Shown one piece after another: positions 50,630 through 59,313 of a stretch of DNA of 64,000 nucleotides. Numbering within the stretch: position 1 is the first letter of the stretch; the number at the start of each line of letters is the position of its first letter. The DNA is from an uncultured Lachnospiraceae bacterium (GTDB lineage Bacteria > Bacillota > Clostridia > Lachnospirales > Lachnospiraceae), in the NCBI GenBank assembly GCA_902801515.1, contig CADCII010000004.1:37064-101063 (forward strand). The letters are read 5' to 3'. Both the position numbers and the translations under genes were made by a program. Below the pieces are notes generated by a model that saw nothing but the letters and a program-made list of their open reading frames with translations, did no database searches and had not been told where the DNA came from.

Positions 50630-51898
50630 TCAGTCCCGTCCGTAACGCACTTTCTCATATTCAGCATGAAGTGACTTCATATCTTCTGAATCCGGAAGTC
50701 CTGCCAGAGTCTCTATCTCGGACGGAGTCTCACTGATCCCGGGAGCCTCTGAGCGATAATGAAGGATCGTCTTTCTATAGCGCCGCCTTATGCCTGACGG
50801 ATAGCCAAAACGGGAGGTCGAAAAGCGCCGGAGACTGATATGCTCATCCGAATCTCCCTCAAACCGGACTTCTCTTCTCTCCTTTTCGATTCCCCGGAAC
50901 AGGGCAGCTGCATGCATCAGCAGCCTGACAATGATAAATACAAGGAGCGCGATGCAGAGAACAGTGACCATATTCTCTATAAATGAAAACAGTTTCACGA
51001 CCCAGACAGGAGGCGGCGCGCCTTCCTCTTCAGCCATCAGGCGCATAAGCTCCTCCATAATAAACCGCTGCCCCATGATCCCGCTGCTGACCGCACTCTC
51101 ATCCGGCAAAGACCCAAAGGACGGAATGTCAAGAAAATGCCGGCCGCCTGCCGTAAGCACTGCTATTACAGCAAACAGCGCTGAAGGGATCAGGACACGC
51201 AGTAGCTGCCTGTTCATGAGATTCCTGATCCTTCCCGCCGGAACTCCCTTCACATGCTTTCTGTTGTCCAGATAAACCGTTCTTCCCCTGAATGCCAGAT
51301 ACGGAATATACAGAAAATAGTACAGGACAGCTGCAGCCAGAGCCGCGTTCCCAAGTCCTGTGCTGTGAGCAAACAATGACAGAACATATATAGCTGCTAT
51401 CCAGATGAAAGTAAACCAGGACGGACCGGGAAGCAGTTTGCTGTCCTGTGTCCACGACAGATCTCCTTCTCTTTTTGACCGGATCCGGCTGTTTTCATTG
51501 TAGCGGATGGACATGGCATCAAAAAAGAACAGAAGGAGGATCATCAGGTCAGGCGGATATATGGCTCCTTTCATTGTCAGCCCCGTCAGTCTTCCCACGC
51601 AGTGAGCACCTGTCATCCCTCCCATGATCAGTATCATACCGGTCAGGACAAACAGAGTGAAACGGGAGATCCTGGTCTGTGCGAAATGCATCAGAGCTCC
51701 CGGGATCACCAGAAGAAGCGCCGAGAGATAAACCGCAGTCAGTCTTCCGTCAGCTGCAGCGGCGGCAGCCGGATCCATTCCTGCTTTCGGGATCAGCGCA
51801 GCCAGAGGCACCAGAAGAGCAAGCGGCACGATCATATGCAACCGCCTGAAGATCTCTGTATACTGCTCTGATAAAGTTTTCGGTCTGTCCTCATTCAT
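50630..51898 (-). CDS. Multi-pass membrane protein following DUF58 gene
   Basis: About 422 residues from the ATG at 51898; an in-frame ATG at 51940 overlapping the DUF58 gene is an alternative and neither has a strong ribosome binding site. Eight or so hydrophobic segments: four in the first 150 residues, then TM pairs near 165-215, 235-260 and 315-345. A charged cytoplasmic tail of about 85 residues ends it. Position in a MoxR-DUF58 operon suggests it replaces the transglutaminase/DUF4129-type membrane partner usually found there, but no catalytic triad is visible. Function unknown. Confidence 0.7.
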   Translation of the reverse strand: MNEDRPKTLSEQYTEIFRRLHMIVPLALLVPLAALIPKAGMDPAAAAAADGRLTAVYLSALLLVIPGALMHFAQTRISRFTLFVLTGMILIMGGMTGAHCVGRLTGLTMKGAIYPPDLMILLLFFFDAMSIRYNENSRIRSKREGDLSWTQDSKLLPGPSWFTFIWIAAIYVLSLFAHSTGLGNAALAAAVLYYFLYIPYLAFRGRTVYLDNRKHVKGVPAGRIRNLMNRQLLRVLIPSALFAVIAVLTAGGRHFLDIPSFGSLPDESAVSSGIMGQRFIMEELMRLMAEEEGAPPPVWVVKLFSFIENMVTVLCIALLVFIIVRLLMHAAALFRGIEKERREVRFEGDSDEHISLRRFSTSRFGYPSGIRRRYRKTILHYRSEAPGISETPSEIETLAGLPDSEDMKSLHAEYEKVRYGRD

Positions 51899-51914
51899 AT
51901 CTGTTCTATAAGTA

Positions 51915-53102
51915 TTAATCTGATACGATATCTGAATCATCCCGCACAGGAATCCCCTGCTGCGTGTCAGAGAAAGGAAGAATAAACAGGTTCTCCTCCC
52001 GCTCTGCCTGTCTGCCCTCAGCAGACCTGACAGCTGTCACAAAGATGCCGCTCCCCTGCTGCGCCAGAAGGTTGTGCATACTCCTGCGAATGTCCGACGT
52101 ATCAAAAGCACTGAAGAAAACACAGACCTCGTCAGCATGCCTGCCTCTCATCTCTCTGGCTGCCTTTCCTATCATATCCGCAAACGGCATCACGTCCATC
52201 TTCTCAAAATCAGATGCCAGATATTCTTCCATCTGTGTCAGGACATCCGCCTGTCGGCCGATCCTGAAGGAAACATACGCTCCGTCATGATCCTGAAGAC
52301 CAGAGGAAGTGTTCACAGAGAGCTTCACATTTTCCTGTCGTGCAGCCAGATTCCGCGCAAGAGACGCGGCACCCGAAACTGCCAGTTCACGCAGATCTTC
52401 TGAGAAAGGAATATTCTGATCCATCGACACATCCAGAAAGATACTGATGTCCAGTGATGTTACAGAAGCATAGGTATTGACCATCAGCTCCCCTGTATGC
52501 GCAGAAGCTTTCCAGTTGATTGCTTTCATGGGATCGTGCACTGTATACTGCCTGATCGACGCAAACACAAAGGGATCCTCATACAGCCGCCTGGCGCTCT
52601 CCCGCTCTCCCAGTATCGCATCCAGGACTCTCAGCACTGGACTGCAGTCCACCTGCCTGGCATAAACATACATCCCGGGAAACCCTCCAGCCGGAGTGTC
52701 CATGATATATTCTTCTCTGAATAAAACAGAAGGTGCATGAATACTGAGCTGATCCGGACTGTAATAGCCGCGCTTTTTCCCTTCTACCTGATAATGCCTT
52801 ACGATCCGCTCCATCCCTTCGACAGCAAACAGATCCCTTTTATAGACATAATCACTTTTCTGAGTATTCTCCGCATCTATAAACATCAGTCCCGTGGGAA
52901 TGCGGAACCCGATCTCTACCAGAGGTACAGCCTGTCTCTTGCGGTTCTCGATCTCCTCTGTCAGTTCGCCTCTCTCTCCCAGGCAGATATGCGGCCTTGC
53001 AAATGAAACCCGGACAGACAGAGCTCTGTTCCAGATCCGGGAATACATATATCCGTAAATAAGAAGGAGCAGCAGTGCCCCGGCGAGAAATACAGCAATC
53101 AT
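51915..53102 (-). CDS. DUF58 domain-containing protein
   Basis: 395 residues. One N-terminal membrane helix (about 2-20), then a beta-rich region and the DUF58 signature RQYTVHDPMKAINWKASAHT. A von Willebrand A-like fold (about 215-370) follows with LDISIFLDVSMDQ, a partly degenerate metal site. DUF58 proteins are the standard partners of MoxR ATPases and probably act as adaptors that present or bind a substrate at the membrane. The gene begins 39 nt after the MoxR gene. Confidence 0.85.
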   Translation of the reverse strand: MIAVFLAGALLLLLIYGYMYSRIWNRALSVRVSFARPHICLGERGELTEEIENRKRQAVPLVEIGFRIPTGLMFIDAENTQKSDYVYKRDLFAVEGMERIVRHYQVEGKKRGYYSPDQLSIHAPSVLFREEYIMDTPAGGFPGMYVYARQVDCSPVLRVLDAILGERESARRLYEDPFVFASIRQYTVHDPMKAINWKASAHTGELMVNTYASVTSLDISIFLDVSMDQNIPFSEDLRELAVSGAASLARNLAARQENVKLSVNTSSGLQDHDGAYVSFRIGRQADVLTQMEEYLASDFEKMDVMPFADMIGKAAREMRGRHADEVCVFFSAFDTSDIRRSMHNLLAQQGSGIFVTAVRSAEGRQAEREENLFILPFSDTQQGIPVRDDSDIVSD

Positions 53103-53141
53103 CAGCCTTTACCGTCTCCTCATCTTCACCTCATCGTCTCA

Positions 53142-54098
53142 TCAACGTCTCCAGTCTTCCGTCGGGACCTCGACGCCGGACACTGCAATGCTTACCCGCT
53201 CCTCCTTCTCCCTGTCAGAAGTGATCCCTGACGCCAGGCAGCGGTGAACAAGAACCGGATACGTGACAGCCCTGATATCTTCAGGTACCACGTAATCCCT
53301 ACCCTGCACGAGAGCATACCCCTGGGCAGCACGGATAAGAGACAGCGTCCCTCTCGGACTGACCCCCTGCGCCATAGCCCCGGATATGCGGTTCCTGGTG
53401 CGCTGCACAAGCTGCGCCACATACCTTCGCAGGTCATCATGAACATAAACCCTTCTGCAGTCAGCCCTGACAGTGCTTATCTCCTGCAAAGAGACCACCG
53501 CTTCCAGATGTTCCAGAGGCTGATCTTCGATAAATCTCCCGATCATCTGTATCTCTTCTTCCTCTGACATGCTTCCCATCTCAATCTTCATAAGGAAACG
53601 GTCCAGCTGCGCTTCGGGAAGGGGAAAAGTTCCAAGAGTCTCCACCGGATTCTGCGTCGCCACAACGAAGAAAGGCTCTTCAAGTTTCCTTGTCTCCCCG
53701 TCGACCGTCACCTGGCTTTCCGCCATGCACTCCAGCAGAGCAGACTGGGTTCTGGGAGTAGCCCTGTTGATCTCATCGGCAAGCAGGATATTCGAAAATA
53801 CCGGTCCCTGCCGGAATACGAACCGGGACTTCTCCTGATTAAAATAATTCAGTCCTGTAACGTCGCTCGGAAGAAGATCTGGAGTAAACTGGATCCGGGA
53901 GAAAGCAAGACCGGCGGATGCAGCAAGGCTCCTTGCCATAACAGTCTTTCCCGTCCCCGGAACATCTTCGATCAGCACATGGCCTCCTGCTGCAAATGAC
54001 GCCAGCAGGAGCCGGATTGTCTCCTCTCTTCCGATCATCACCTTTGCGATATTATTCTGTATCTTCGCAAGAACCTGTGAACTCTCAGCAAAACTCAT
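53142..54098 (-). CDS. MoxR family AAA+ ATPase
   Basis: 318 residues from the ATG at 54098, which follows GGGTGAG. Walker A GHVLIEDVPGTGKTVMARSL, Walker B ILLADEINRATPRTQSALLE, sensor 1 VVATQNPVETLGTFPLPEAQ, and arginine fingers near LDRFLMKIEMG identify MoxR. These ATPases act as chaperone-like remodellers, here with the DUF58 and membrane proteins encoded next. The esterase gene ends 28 nt upstream, so they may share a transcript. Confidence 0.92.
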   Translation of the reverse strand: MSFAESSQVLAKIQNNIAKVMIGREETIRLLLASFAAGGHVLIEDVPGTGKTVMARSLAASAGLAFSRIQFTPDLLPSDVTGLNYFNQEKSRFVFRQGPVFSNILLADEINRATPRTQSALLECMAESQVTVDGETRKLEEPFFVVATQNPVETLGTFPLPEAQLDRFLMKIEMGSMSEEEEIQMIGRFIEDQPLEHLEAVVSLQEISTVRADCRRVYVHDDLRRYVAQLVQRTRNRISGAMAQGVSPRGTLSLIRAAQGYALVQGRDYVVPEDIRAVTYPVLVHRCLASGITSDREKEERVSIAVSGVEVPTEDWRR

Positions 54099-54126
54099 TT
54101 CACTCACCCGATCCAAACCTTTTTCA

Positions 54127-56388
54127 TCATCCTTCAGCTTCCGTTCCCGCTTCAGCATCCTCCACCGGTCCGACGCCTGACAAAAGATATGCAAAGCCTT
54201 CTTTCACATAAGGCAGGTAGAAAGAAGAACTGTGTTCTCCGTTATCAATCTCAAATACATGAGGGACTCTCAGTTTATCCAGATATTTCTCCACTGTCAT
54301 GTGCTCTATGTCGAATGTGTACATGTCATGATTGCCGCAGATCATAAAGATCTTATACGCAGACAGCTGCTGCGCATCCATCCTGAGCAGCTTCACCATG
54401 CTTCCGGAATAGTTCAGCGCACCGTAGATATCAAATATACCGGCATAGAGTTCCGGATGATCGATCGCATTGAGCCACGCGCCTCCGCCTCCCATGGACT
54501 CCCCTGCAAGAAATCTGTATTCACGCTCAGGCACGGTCCGCAGAGTGCTGTCCACCTCAGTGATCAGGTCTTCGTTCAGCATCGAAGCATAGGGGCCGGT
54601 CCACCAGCCCGCCTTCTGGGCGTGGCCGTCATTTGGAAAGATTACGATACATGGCGGGATCTGCCCGGAAGAGATTCCCTCATCAAGGATCTGCGGAACG
54701 CCGGCTATCTCGAAAGACTTGCCTGTCGAACCATATCCATGCAGCATATATACCACCGGATAACGATAAGATGACTCATAATATCCTTCCGGCAGATAGA
54801 CCCTGTACTCAATCTCCTTATCTCTCAGCGCTTTTGATGTAAATGAAGTCGCGTAGAATCTCTGCCCTGCCTTCGCGGGGTCTTCCTTCTTTTTTACTGT
54901 CTCGATCCGTATCGGTCCCGAATACCAGCCGCCGGCACCGCTTCCGTTGCACATACGGACAGCGATCATATTGGTCCCGGGCACAAGCAGGCCGTCCGGA
55001 ATTACGTAGATCCGTTCCACATCCCAGGGATTCGAGCGGTCATAGGCACCGCCCTCTTTCTCAATTCCGGTGGATCCTACACGTATGCCGTTTATATAGA
55101 TCTCATCCGCCTCATCGATCATCCCTGCGTCGATCTGAAGACCTGAAGTATCAAACTCCTCCGGCACCTCAAAACTACGCACATACCAGGCATAACCTGC
55201 ATAATAGGGATTGCCCTTCAGGCAGCGTGCAAAGTCCTCAGTCCACCAGTCAAGCCCCGGCTGAACAACATCCCAGGAAGTCCAGTCCTCATTCTCCAGG
55301 TAATCGATACCGTCAGGGCCTGACGCCACGTTAAAGTACCAGTCACCCGAAAGATCGATCATCCGGTCATCTCCCTGCGTGATCACAGGAACTTCAGGAA
55401 GCTCAGATTCAGTCTCATCCCCAGACTGTATCTGTCCGGCATCTGTTTCCGACTCAGTCTCAATTTCTCTGGACGCATCCGCCGCAGATTCCCCGGTAAC
55501 AGATTCCCCGTTCATGGCATGCACGAAATGAACCGAAAACCGGTTCAGGGAACGGGAGAGATTATCGACATAAGTCCCGTAATGAGCAAATGTCCTGGCT
55601 GAGTAATCAAACACAGAATAATCCCACGCGCTTACACTGTGGCTGGCTGTCAGACTGTCACTTCTGAACAGACTTGCAATGTCATAAGATCCGCCATCCG
55701 CAGACGCTGCCATGCTGTCGCTGTTCATGTCCATGTAGGTATAGTATTCCGCGACCCACTGAGACTGTGCCTTATAGGGAGCATCCACCTCATCCTCAAG
55801 AAGAGAAAAGATACTTCCATACTGTTCCAGCCAGCGGTTGCTGTCTGAAGTAAAATCCCCGTCATGGCTTCCGATCGCAGAAAACAGTTCCGGCTCCTTC
55901 TGAAGACTGCCTTCACTGTCCGAATACCCGAGAAGGAATGCCAGATACGCGCCTGTCCCTGTACCGATAACTCCCCTCATGGAATTGTCCGGACTCACAC
56001 TGTAATTGTCTTCTACAAGAGAGACTGCAGACCCAGTCTGTGACCACGGATCCTCATCACCGGTCAGTTCAGGGAAAACCGCGACCATATCCATAATCAC
56101 TCCTTCCCTCTCCAGCCGCCGTACCTCTTCTCCGACCCCGTCTGAGATATACTGCCAGGCACTGTATCCATCCTTCGGCATGAAATAAACAGACGGATAT
56201 TCGCGAGCCGGATCATAATCTTCCGGAACAGAAACATAGATCTTCTTTCCGCCTGTACCTTCCAGTTCCTGATATACACTGTTTGAATAAACACTGACAG
56301 CGAAAACCCTGTCCGCGCAGACAGGAGACAGGAACAAAGTTCCTCCAAGCAGCAGTGCAGCAAGACCGCACACAGATATCCGTCTCAT
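54127..56388 (-). CDS. Secreted two-module esterase with a sugar-binding-like middle domain
   Basis: 753 residues with a signal peptide (about 1-30). Module 1 (about 40-290) has an esterase-D-like shape, but the nucleophile elbow GTGTGAY (142-148) has Gly where Ser is expected. An acidic linker (about 305-335, TESETD) leads to a jelly-roll domain like the GH2 sugar-binding module (about 343-497: DLSGDWYFNV, ADEIYINGIRVG, GTNMIAVRM). Module 2 (about 515-740) is an intact esterase: GESMGGGG with Ser 631, Asp near 688-693 and His 719 in DNGEHSSSF. It may deacylate extracellular polysaccharides such as xylan or wall glycans; the substrate is unknown. Confidence 0.85.
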   Translation of the reverse strand: MRRISVCGLAALLLGGTLFLSPVCADRVFAVSVYSNSVYQELEGTGGKKIYVSVPEDYDPAREYPSVYFMPKDGYSAWQYISDGVGEEVRRLEREGVIMDMVAVFPELTGDEDPWSQTGSAVSLVEDNYSVSPDNSMRGVIGTGTGAYLAFLLGYSDSEGSLQKEPELFSAIGSHDGDFTSDSNRWLEQYGSIFSLLEDEVDAPYKAQSQWVAEYYTYMDMNSDSMAASADGGSYDIASLFRSDSLTASHSVSAWDYSVFDYSARTFAHYGTYVDNLSRSLNRFSVHFVHAMNGESVTGESAADASREIETESETDAGQIQSGDETESELPEVPVITQGDDRMIDLSGDWYFNVASGPDGIDYLENEDWTSWDVVQPGLDWWTEDFARCLKGNPYYAGYAWYVRSFEVPEEFDTSGLQIDAGMIDEADEIYINGIRVGSTGIEKEGGAYDRSNPWDVERIYVIPDGLLVPGTNMIAVRMCNGSGAGGWYSGPIRIETVKKKEDPAKAGQRFYATSFTSKALRDKEIEYRVYLPEGYYESSYRYPVVYMLHGYGSTGKSFEIAGVPQILDEGISSGQIPPCIVIFPNDGHAQKAGWWTGPYASMLNEDLITEVDSTLRTVPEREYRFLAGESMGGGGAWLNAIDHPELYAGIFDIYGALNYSGSMVKLLRMDAQQLSAYKIFMICGNHDMYTFDIEHMTVEKYLDKLRVPHVFEIDNGEHSSSFYLPYVKEGFAYLLSGVGPVEDAEAGTEAEG

Positions 56389-56453
56389 CTATCTTCAGCC
56401 TCCAAATATCTTCAGTCTCCATATATACATCCGGATATGAATCACCCTCCGGA

Positions 56454-57449
56454 TCACCCCATCACATCCCTGATGACCCGCTCCGCATTCTTCCGGAAGA
56501 TCTTCTCCACCTCATCCTGGGTATACCCATTATCCAGAAGAAGGTTCGCAAGTTTCGGATAATCCTGCGGGCCTTTCATCTTCGGCCGGCAGGTCCTTCC
56601 GATCCCGTCAAAATCAGATCCGAGGGCTATGCAGTCGATCCCCCCGACGTCCCTGATATGTCCTATGTGAGCCAGGTAATCTTCTACCCTGCTCTCAGTC
56701 GCATTGTTATACAGGAACAAAGGATACTGATTCAGTCCCATCACTCCGCCTTTAAGCGCAAGCGCGCGGATCATCTCATCGGTCATATTGCGGGGGTGGC
56801 TGCAGATCGCCCTGCAGTTGGAATGACTTGCGACAAACGGCTTCTGCGATATCTGAGCGACATCCCTGAATCCACCGTCTGAGAGGTGACTCACGTCAAT
56901 GATGATTCCAAGACGGTTCATTTCCGTGACCGCATCCTTACCAAAGTCGGTAAGTCCCCGGTCCATCTTCTCCTGAGGCACCATCTTCCCACCGGGCGTA
57001 TTGGGATATCCGAAACAATTTTCAAAGTTCCAGGTCAGGGTAATTAGCCGGACACCAAAGCGGTGATACAGTTCCAGTCTCTTCATATCCCCGTTGATAT
57101 CCCTGCCGTCCTCAATCGTCAGAAATGCACCGATCTTTCCCTCGGCTTCAGCCTTCTCCAGATCCTCCGCGCTTCTGCACATCATAATATGATCCGGATG
57201 CAGACTGCAGGTATTCTGAAGGATACCTGTCAGACGCCTGATATGCTTCCAGTCTCCTTCATACAGACCGCCCAGCTTCTTTACAGTAGTAAGTTTCGGA
57301 AGGCAGACTGCAAAAAACTGCGCCTTCGCCCCGCCCTTCTTCAATTTTACAACATCCAGCATCTCCAGCGGCAGCTGATAGATATCATGCTGAAAATGCA
57401 TATTTGCCTGCGTCAGTGTATCGCAGTGCATATCTATAAACGGAACCAT
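56454..57449 (-). CDS. Membrane dipeptidase family (M19) protein
   Basis: 331 residues. Zinc ligands of renal-dipeptidase-type enzymes are present: DMHCDTL (HxD), Glu in LTIEDGRDING, His in IDVSHLSDGGF and SHSNCRAICSHPRNMT, and Asp in LGSDFDGIG. It hydrolyses dipeptides, possibly including L,D-type or D-amino-acid dipeptides, in the cytoplasm since there is no signal peptide. It follows the HD-hydrolase gene by 12 nt. Confidence 0.92.
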   Translation of the reverse strand: MVPFIDMHCDTLTQANMHFQHDIYQLPLEMLDVVKLKKGGAKAQFFAVCLPKLTTVKKLGGLYEGDWKHIRRLTGILQNTCSLHPDHIMMCRSAEDLEKAEAEGKIGAFLTIEDGRDINGDMKRLELYHRFGVRLITLTWNFENCFGYPNTPGGKMVPQEKMDRGLTDFGKDAVTEMNRLGIIIDVSHLSDGGFRDVAQISQKPFVASHSNCRAICSHPRNMTDEMIRALALKGGVMGLNQYPLFLYNNATESRVEDYLAHIGHIRDVGGIDCIALGSDFDGIGRTCRPKMKGPQDYPKLANLLLDNGYTQDEVEKIFRKNAERVIRDVMG

Positions 57450-57461
57450 ATCTGCCTCCTC

Positions 57462-58055
57462 TTACTCCGGCCTGAGCGAACCCCTCTCCACATTCCGGTC
57501 AATGATCGTCTTCATATATTCCCAGACCTGCTCTGATCCCTCTGCCGTATGTACATTGCGCTTCTCAACCTGGGATCTCGCGACACCATTCTTTCTCCAG
57601 TCATCCCCCTCATTGGAATTATTCAGGAGCATCGGCTGGAAATTATCCATCACGTGAGCGAATCTGGCCTCCGGCGTCTTCCCTTCCTCAAACTCCTTCC
57701 ACAGATTCTCAAGATAAGTCCCCTGGTCCTCCGGGAGTATATGGTACAGCCGCTCAGCAGCAGCAAGCTCCCGCTCATGGGCTGTTTTCTGCGCTTCCGG
57801 ATCATATGCATAGGAATCGCCTGCGTCGATCTCCACCACATCATGCAGCAGGACCATCAGCATCGTTTTCGCCACGTCAAACTTCTCATTGGCATACTCA
57901 CTCAGAAGCCAGGTCATGGCAGCAAGATGCCAGGCATGCTCCGCGTCATTTTCCCTTCTGCCATACCCGCTCAGATGCGTGCGCCTGATAATATTCTTCT
58001 CTTTATCCAGTTCCAGTATGAATCTCACCTGGCGCTCAAACCGCTCCATATCCAT
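57462..58055 (-). CDS. HD domain hydrolase (5'-deoxynucleotidase YfbR-like)
   Basis: 197 residues from the ATG at 58055, after GAGGAGA. The HD metal motif set is visible: H in ENDAEHAWHLAAM, HD in LLHDVVEIDAGD, and D in FAHVMDNFQPMLLN. This is the HD_3/YfbR-like layout of phosphohydrolases that act on deoxynucleoside monophosphates. The exact substrate is inferred only. It lies between the MGMT-like gene (11-nt gap) and the dipeptidase gene. Confidence 0.87.
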   Translation of the reverse strand: MDMERFERQVRFILELDKEKNIIRRTHLSGYGRRENDAEHAWHLAAMTWLLSEYANEKFDVAKTMLMVLLHDVVEIDAGDSYAYDPEAQKTAHERELAAAERLYHILPEDQGTYLENLWKEFEEGKTPEARFAHVMDNFQPMLLNNSNEGDDWRKNGVARSQVEKRNVHTAEGSEQVWEYMKTIIDRNVERGSLRPE

Positions 58056-58066
58056 AGTAAGTCTCC

Positions 58067-58411
58067 TCAAAATACTCTTTTTGACCATTGAAACCGTTCC
58101 ATATCGACAAACCCGCGTTCATCGAACTCAACTCCTTCTGCCTCCAGGAGCGCGATCTGACGGTTCTCTCCTCCAAACGCAAATGCGCTGGAGGGTCTCC
58201 CCTCCCGGTTGACTACCCTGTAGCAGGGAATATGGTCCGGGTCCGGATTGACATGAAGTGCGTATCCCACAACACGCGCCAATCCCGGATTGCCTGCAAG
58301 CGCAGCAACCTGCCCGTAAGTCGCGACCTTTCCATATGGAATCTGCATCACCACAGCATAGATGCGCTCGTATGAATTCATGGGTCTTTCAGGAGAATTC
58401 AGATCCTTCAT
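58067..58411 (-). CDS. MGMT family (alkyltransferase-like) protein
   Basis: About 114 residues from the ATG at 58411, which has AAGGTGG 7 nt upstream. The DNA-binding and active-site part of O6-alkylguanine transferases is present: YAVVMQIPYGKVATYGQVAA, GNPGLARVVGYAL, and IPCYRVVNREG with the acceptor Cys in PCYRV (canonical PCHRV). The N-terminal domain of full Ogt is absent, as in short MGMT-family and alkyltransferase-like proteins. It may repair or flag alkylated bases; activity is uncertain because His is replaced by Tyr. Confidence 0.87.
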   Translation of the reverse strand: MKDLNSPERPMNSYERIYAVVMQIPYGKVATYGQVAALAGNPGLARVVGYALHVNPDPDHIPCYRVVNREGRPSSAFAFGGENRQIALLEAEGVEFDERGFVDMERFQWSKRVF

Positions 58412-58451
58412 TTTACCATCCACCTTGTCAAAACCACCGATGCTATAATCG

Positions 58452-59294
58452 TTAGCATACTATATTGCGAAGAGAGCCGATCCCTTCGATCCTGCACTCC
58501 ACCACATCACCCTCATTGAGGAACGTCGGAGGCGTCATGCCCATCCCGACGCCGGAGGGTGTTCCCGTGGCAATGATCGTTCCTGCCTGCAGAGTCATTC
58601 CTTCTGAGAGAATGGATATGATCTCGGCAATTCCCGCAATCAGGTTCCCTGTATTCGAATCCTGGCGCACCTCGCCGTTCACAAGACAGCTGATCCCGAT
58701 CTTCGGCGGAAATGAAAACTCATCTGCTGTGACGATGCATGGCCCCATGGGAGTAAAACCGTCAAGACTCTTGCCGAAATACCACTGCTTGTGCCTGGTC
58801 TGCAGATTCCTCGCGCTGACATCATTGACAATGGTATAGCCGAAGATATACTCCGCGGCATCTTCCATCTTCACATTCTTCGCATCCTTTCCGATGATCA
58901 CCCCAAGCTCACACTCATAGTCCAGAGAATCCACCAGGCCTCTGTAAGAAGGAATACCTGCATCCGGCCCCTGGGAATAATTCACTCTCTTGGAAAAGAA
59001 GATCGGATACGGGCGGTCTCCTCCAAACGCCTCGCTGGAGAAACGGTCCGCCTCTACTGCATGAGCAGCATAATTAATGCCGAGGCAAAGCACATCCTGC
59101 TTCGGACGAGGGATCGGAGACAGAATCTTACTGTCCGGTCCGACTGCCTGCGCATCTTCAGGGATCTCACTGACACCGCCTCTGCAGATCAGATCGTTCA
59201 TATCCGAAAACTGAGGAAGGATATACAGATTCTTTCCGTCAGCACTTACCGCGGTCCTCTCCGCACCGTCTTTCTCAATCGTATAGTATCGCAT
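58452..59294 (-). CDS. Fumarylacetoacetate hydrolase family protein
   Basis: 280 residues. The FAH C-terminal fold is complete (about 65-280): VLCLGINYAAHAVEADRFS, metal ligands in SLDYECELGVIIGKDAKNV (ExE), YTIVNDVSARNLQTRHKQW, and ATGTPSGVGMGMTPPTFLNE. Members hydrolyse or isomerise 2-oxo-acid products, such as acylpyruvates, in aromatic or sugar-acid breakdown. The substrate cannot be told; no pathway partner is adjacent. It starts 19 nt after the GH9 gene. Confidence 0.9.
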   Translation of the reverse strand: MRYYTIEKDGAERTAVSADGKNLYILPQFSDMNDLICRGGVSEIPEDAQAVGPDSKILSPIPRPKQDVLCLGINYAAHAVEADRFSSEAFGGDRPYPIFFSKRVNYSQGPDAGIPSYRGLVDSLDYECELGVIIGKDAKNVKMEDAAEYIFGYTIVNDVSARNLQTRHKQWYFGKSLDGFTPMGPCIVTADEFSFPPKIGISCLVNGEVRQDSNTGNLIAGIAEIISILSEGMTLQAGTIIATGTPSGVGMGMTPPTFLNEGDVVECRIEGIGSLRNIVC

Positions 59295-59313
59295 ACCTTA
59301 TCCCTCCTGCGGT

